From NCBI GenBank assembly GCA_016191985.1, contig JACPVB010000182.1, positions 1 to 8,612 on the forward strand: a stretch of DNA of 8,612 bases, given 5' to 3'. Shown piece by piece: positions 5,936-8,612 of the stretch (within the stretch, counting starts at the first letter, position 1; the number at the start of each line of letters is the position of its first letter). Source of the stretch: Chloroflexota bacterium. Lineage in GTDB: Bacteria > Chloroflexota > Anaerolineae > Anaerolineales > Villigracilaceae. A program made the translations under genes and the position numbers. The notes under the pieces are model-generated. The model ran no database searches, was not told the origin of the DNA, and was given only the letters and a program-made list of their open reading frames with translations.

Positions 5936-6595
5936 CTAGCTGGCGATGGAAGCCTCAGCTAATTCTTCGACCGAGGCTTTTTTCACTCGAAGGATCACCT
6001 TTTCCTTCCCCATTCTCATCACCCAATTGATCGGGATGAGTTTCATTTCCTTCACGAGCAACCCGTTGGAAATGAGCAGGTGCGTGACTTGATCCACCGA
6101 GGGGTCGGCAAGGACGCGTTCCACGTTCCCGACGTGTTTCCCTTCGACGGTGATGACCTTGGCGCCTTCCTTCATGGCCACCGTCCCTTCCGGGATATTT
6201 TGCTTGACCTGGGTAATCAGCTGCTTGCCGGGGGCTGGCCGCGCTACCGACATACCAAGATCGGGAGATCCAAAGTTTGCAGATGGCGATTTCTCCGAGA
6301 CGGGCAACTCGTCCGCGTACTCATTCGCATCAACAAGATATTTCTCTTCAAAGGTGGGAAAAGACTCCTGATCTCCAGCTTCATCGCGCAATAACACCTG
6401 GCTCTCAGTGGTTTCGGCAATCAAGTCAATGGGTATAACTTTTTCATCCTGGCTGAACAGAGCGCCTACACGAACCACAATGTCAGTGAGCACTTTGGTA
6501 TCAGGATTCACCACCACTCGCTTTAGTGATCCCACCTGTTGGCCGTTCGCAGCCAGGACAGTTGCATTCTTTTGAAATTGAATCTTTGTATTCAT
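5936..6595 (-). CDS. PRC-barrel domain protein with two barrel-like units, 219 aa (operon 2 paralogue)
   Basis: Paralogue of the protein at 3238-3894, with more than half of aligned residues identical by eye. The N-terminal barrel-like unit includes AANGQQVGSLKRVVVNPDTK and VIPIDLIAETTE. A variable acidic linker covers about residues 80-125. The C-terminal unit holds the block NIPEGTVAMKEGAKV, identical in both copies, then HVGNVERVLAD and LIPINWV. ATG 6595-6593 is preceded by AAAAGGAG seven bases away, just as in operon 1; an ATG six bases earlier would touch the ribosome site. The linkers differ most between copies, as expected if both folds are under selection. It is the first gene of operon 2, with the basic-protein gene starting 9 bp after its stop. 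Confidence 0.88.
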   Translation of the reverse strand: MNTKIQFQKNATVLAANGQQVGSLKRVVVNPDTKVLTDIVVRVGALFSQDEKVIPIDLIAETTESQVLLRDEAGDQESFPTFEEKYLVDANEYADELPVSEKSPSANFGSPDLGMSVARPAPGKQLITQVKQNIPEGTVAMKEGAKVITVEGKHVGNVERVLADPSVDQVTHLLISNGLLVKEMKLIPINWVMRMGKEKVILRVKKASVEELAEASIAS

Positions 6596-6739
6596 TGTCA
6601 TACTCCTTTTCTTGCGGTAGGTATGAAGCGCTGATCTGTATTTTTACCGATATGGGAGAGGCTTTGTCGTTGGGGTTCATTGATAAATATTCTGGTTGAC
6701 TGCCCGACACCCTCCTCAAACAGTTGTCACAGGCACTTC

Positions 6740-6767
6740 ATTTTATGTTGACCAGGCGACGAATCAA
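6740..6767 (-). promoter_or_regulatory. Promoter of operon 2
   Basis: On the minus strand TTGATT (6767-6762) and TAAAAT (6745-6740) are 16 bases apart, closely matching the STAS promoter in hexamers and spacing. The predicted leader to the PRC-barrel ATG is about 138 nt. It contains an AGGAGGGT sequence (6716-6709) like the ribosome site of the operon 1 small ORF, but no ATG at the expected distance. Confidence 0.55.
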
Positions 6768-6772
6768 TTTAC

Positions 6773-6791
6773 TGAAGTTGAACGAACTTCA
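6773..6791. promoter_or_regulatory. Palindrome adjoining the operon 2 -35 element
   Basis: TGAAGTT-GAACG-AACTTCA is a perfect 7-bp inverted repeat with a 5-base centre. It ends 5 bases upstream of the -35 hexamer of the operon 2 promoter, a usual position for an activator or repressor site. No regulator gene is present in the window. Confidence 0.45.
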
Positions 6792-6927
6792 ATATTGCCT
6801 GTCGCCCAAGTGGCCTTTGCACAAGCCCCTTTTTCCAAAGACCACACGAACTTTTATTGCTTTTTCATTATAGAGTTTTAGGGAGGCAATCCCTCACTTG
6901 ATCACCCGCTCTAAAGAATCTCTAATC

Positions 6928-6974
6928 CATATATGGGCATGGAAAGCTTTTCCTAACTGTAACGCCCATATATG
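6928..6974. repeat. 11-bp inverted repeat with AAAGCTTT centre
   Basis: CATATATGGGC (6928-6938) and its exact reverse complement GCCCATATATG (6964-6974) flank 25 bases, which contain a smaller inverted repeat GGAAAGCTTTTCC at 6941-6953. The left arm lies within the ten-base palindrome CCATATATGG. It could form a branched hairpin in RNA or be a paired protein site. Confidence 0.5.
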
Positions 6975-7172
6975 CCGCCAGTACCGCAGTCCTATTAGCG
7001 CGGTTAAGGATCAAGAAGGACCCTGATAAACGAATGTACCTACGATGAAACGACTCAACTCAGGCCTCCGAAATACGGCAATAAATGCGGATTCCCACTT
7101 ACTTTACCAATGCACAGGCAAAATATGCCAGATCACCATTCCAGCAGACTCCCACAAAATATTACTGGCATT

Positions 7173-7212
7173 AACAAGAACGGACATAAGATCACGTCCG
7201 CTCTTGTTTTAT
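7173..7212 (+). terminator. Plus-strand terminator without an assigned transcript
   Basis: AACAAGAACGGAC (7173-7185) pairs with GTCCGCTCTTGTT (7196-7208) with one mismatch in 13, across a 10-base loop, followed by TTATTT. On the minus strand no T-run follows, so the hairpin fits termination of plus-strand transcription. No plus-strand gene ends just upstream. Confidence 0.45.
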
Positions 7213-7321
7213 TTGGGATTTCATGACATTTGTTACACAAAGGAAAATCATTTGGTTGTAAAATTAGCAAAATGGTAAATTAAAATTCCATATTGGATGA
7301 AAGAAGAGCAGGGAGTACACC

Positions 7322-7408
7322 ATGAAAGTCTTCCTCAGTTCCACCTACATTGACCTGATCGAACATCGCAAAGCCGCGCATGATGAAACGAAAACCATCC
7401 ACGAATAA
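7322..7408 (+). pseudogene. Truncated DUF4062 gene fragment
   Basis: ATG 7322 has a good ribosome site (GGGAG) and opens a frame beginning MKVFLSSTYIDLIEHRKAA. This matches the start of DUF4062, a TIR-like N-terminal domain often fused to STAND ATPases. After about 22 residues the frame runs into an inverted-repeat element and stops at TAA 7406-7408, within the left arm of that repeat, so only about a quarter of a DUF4062 domain remains. It is most simply a gene broken by repeat insertion or by recombination, lying 93 bp upstream of a STAND ATPase gene with which it may once have been fused. The ribosome site is intact, so a 28-residue peptide may still be made. Confidence 0.75.
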
Positions 7409-7465
7409 GACCACGAATGCTCGAATAGCGAGCCATCCATTCGTGCATTCGTGAAAAATTCGTGG
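7399..7465. repeat. 67-bp imperfect inverted repeat built from CCACGAAT/ATTCGTGG units
   Basis: The left arm has CCACGAAT (7399-7406) and CCACGAATGC (7411-7420), each separated from the next by 4 bases. The right arm has GCATTCGTG (7445-7453) and ATTCGTGG (7458-7465), also with a 4-base gap. Further ATTCG-type units lie near the centre (7422-7426, 7439-7445). This resembles a small palindromic interspersed repeat (REP- or MITE-like). It follows the DUF4062 break point, and its left arm supplies the stop codon of that fragment. Confidence 0.7.
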
Positions 7466-7501
7466 ACGGTACGCCTCAAAACACCCTCACAGGAAACAGC
7501 C

Positions 7502-8612
7502 ATGAAAAGACTTGTGCCATTACTTTTCGCATTTGTCGGACTTGCGTTAGTCATCGCCGCGTTTGTCGTCTGGTTTGAACCACCTACCGAAGGCGGAGTA
7601 TTCGCCACAGCAGGAGCAATCATTTCATTTCTTCTTGGCGCAGGCGCAAGCATCAAAGGCTGGAAAGATTTATTCAAGAAAGATGATGCGCCTGCCAACA
7701 CGCAAACTCAAGCACAAGATCAAAGTCAAATGCAGAGTCAAGTCATTCATGTTCATAACTACCCGCCCGATTACCAATCTCCTGTTACTAATCACCAATT
7801 ACTAAAAAGCTCTTTACCCCAACAACCTTACTTCTTCGGACGTGTCAAAGAACTTGCCACGATTGCGGATGCAATCTCCCCCGAATCCCGCACCTGGGGC
7901 GCACTGATTGACGGACCTGGCGGCATCGGCAAGACCGCGCTGGCCATCAAAGCCGCACACGACGCGCCCGCGGAACTCTTCGAGCGCAAGATTTTCATCA
8001 CCGCCAAAGTGCGCGAACTGACCGCCGAAGGCGAAGCAAAACTGACCGATTTCACCCGCCCGACCTACCTCGCCATGCTGGACGAACTGGGCAAGGAATT
8101 GGGCGCAGACGGTCTCGAAAAACTCGCGCCCGACGAGCGCCCCAACGAACTGCGCCTCGCGCTGGCGGGCAAAAAGGCGCTGATCATCTTCGACAACTTG
8201 GAAACCCTGCCCGAAGAAGAACGCACGCGTCTGTTCCAATTCCTCTCGCGCCTGCCCACGGGCAACAAAGCCATCGTCACCTCCCGCCGCCGCACCGACG
8301 TGGACGCGCGCATCGTGCGCCTCGACCGCCTCGCCCGCGACGAAGCTATGCAGTTGATTGAGGAACTTGCCAAAAAATATCCTCGCTTGGGACGCGCCAC
8401 ACCAAAAGAGTATGAAGAACTTTACGGCATCACACAGGGCAATCCTCTCTTCATTCGCTGGATTGCAGGGCAATTAGGTCGGGAAGGTTCTCATCTCCGC
8501 ACCATTGAAGAAGCTGTCACCTTCATTGACAAAGCCCCCAAAGGCAACGACCCGCTCGAATACATCTTCGGCGACCTGCTGGAGACCTTCACCGCCGACG
8601 AGACGAAAGTCC
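7502..8612 (+). CDS. Membrane-anchored STAND (NB-ARC-like) ATPase, C-terminus outside window
   Basis: Predicted signal-transducing P-loop ATPase; relatives act as switch proteins in immunity and regulation. The 370 visible residues start at ATG 7502 with AGGAAA five bases before it. Two membrane segments (about residues 4-25 and 32-51) are followed by a Gln-rich linker (66-80) and an IHVHNYPPDY segment. The nucleotide-binding domain has FFGR (110-113), Walker A GPGGIGKT (138-145), Walker B ALIIFDN (226-232), a sensor-like IVTSRRR (258-264), and the GNPL motif (313-316) typical of the NB-ARC winged-helix side. The sensor domain, usually TPR, WD40 or similar repeats, would lie beyond the right edge. 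The 5' 300 bases are less GC-rich than the ATPase part, which hints at a composite origin. Targets and triggers are unknown. Confidence 0.88.
   Translation, partial: MKRLVPLLFAFVGLALVIAAFVVWFEPPTEGGVFATAGAIISFLLGAGASIKGWKDLFKKDDAPANTQTQAQDQSQMQSQVIHVHNYPPDYQSPVTNHQLLKSSLPQQPYFFGRVKELATIADAISPESRTWGALIDGPGGIGKTALAIKAAHDAPAELFERKIFITAKVRELTAEGEAKLTDFTRPTYLAMLDELGKELGADGLEKLAPDERPNELRLALAGKKALIIFDNLETLPEEERTRLFQFLSRLPTGNKAIVTSRRRTDVDARIVRLDRLARDEAMQLIEELAKKYPRLGRATPKEYEELYGITQGNPLFIRWIAGQLGREGSHLRTIEEAVTFIDKAPKGNDPLEYIFGDLLETFTADETKV

Larger units (their letters stand above)
6792..7321. other. Gene-free stretch with inverted repeats
   Basis: No frame in these 530 bases has both a ribosome site and protein-like composition. 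A 77-codon plus-strand frame at 7045-7278 lacks a ribosome site and runs through the hairpin at 7173-7208. No tRNA, known riboswitch or transposase was recognised. The region holds the inverted repeat at 6928-6974 and the plus-strand terminator at 7173-7212, so an unrecognised small RNA is possible. The last 60 bases are AT-rich and probably hold the promoter of the DUF4062 fragment, though no convincing hexamer pair was seen. Confidence 0.5.

Noticed and set aside
6501..6719. 72-codon minus-strand frame in the operon 2 leader
   Set aside because: It starts within its own AGGAGG and overlaps the PRC-barrel start in another frame.
7814..8473. 219-codon minus-strand frame
   Set aside because: It is antisense to the STAND ATPase motifs; its Gly/Ala/Arg-rich composition is typical of a shadow frame in GC-rich DNA.

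Overview
The window looks like chromosomal DNA from an environmental Chloroflexi bacterium, probably of the Anaerolineae. This is an inference from the gene mix: an APC permease, PRC-barrel stress-type proteins, a Cys-rich metallothionein-like protein paired with a CBS protein, and a STAND ATPase next to a DUF4062 fragment. It also rests on the moderate GC content and sigma70-type promoters. No rRNA, tRNA, IS transposase or CRISPR array was seen.

Layout. Positions 1-2191 carry two minus-strand genes: a calcineurin-like metallophosphoesterase (2191-1250), with a very good promoter at 2249-2276, followed after 76 bp of palindromic DNA by an APC amino acid permease (1173 to beyond position 1). 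Positions 2460-4072 are minus-strand operon 1: a 28-codon leader-like small ORF, a two-domain PRC-barrel protein, an 11-Cys metal-binding protein, and a two-CBS-domain protein joined to the Cys-rich gene by an ATGA overlap. Positions 4224-4403 hold a 40-codon minus-strand small ORF with its own Rho-independent terminator. Positions 4547-5081 hold a plus-strand STAS-domain gene with a clear promoter and a strong terminator that can work in both directions. Positions 5093-6767 are minus-strand operon 2, a diverged second copy of operon 1 in the same orientation: PRC-barrel, an extra 143-residue basic protein, the Cys-rich protein, and a CBS gene reduced by internal deletion to 28 codons. It keeps both ends and the ATGA overlap.

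Positions 6792-7321 contain no convincing gene, but hold an 11-bp inverted repeat and a plus-strand terminator with no assigned transcript. From 7322 on there is a 22-residue DUF4062 N-terminus that runs into a 67-bp inverted-repeat element and stops. Behind it is a complete start of a STAND (NB-ARC-like) ATPase with two N-terminal membrane segments, which runs off the right edge.

How the parts may work together. The repeated PRC-barrel / Cys-rich / CBS set suggests a conserved module, perhaps linking a PRC scaffold, thiol or metal chemistry and nucleotide sensing in a stress response. This function is inferred from domain content only. The STAS protein, a possible anti-sigma-factor antagonist, lies between the two copies but has no visible kinase or sigma partner. 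The right end resembles accessory, possibly defence-related DNA that has been rearranged.
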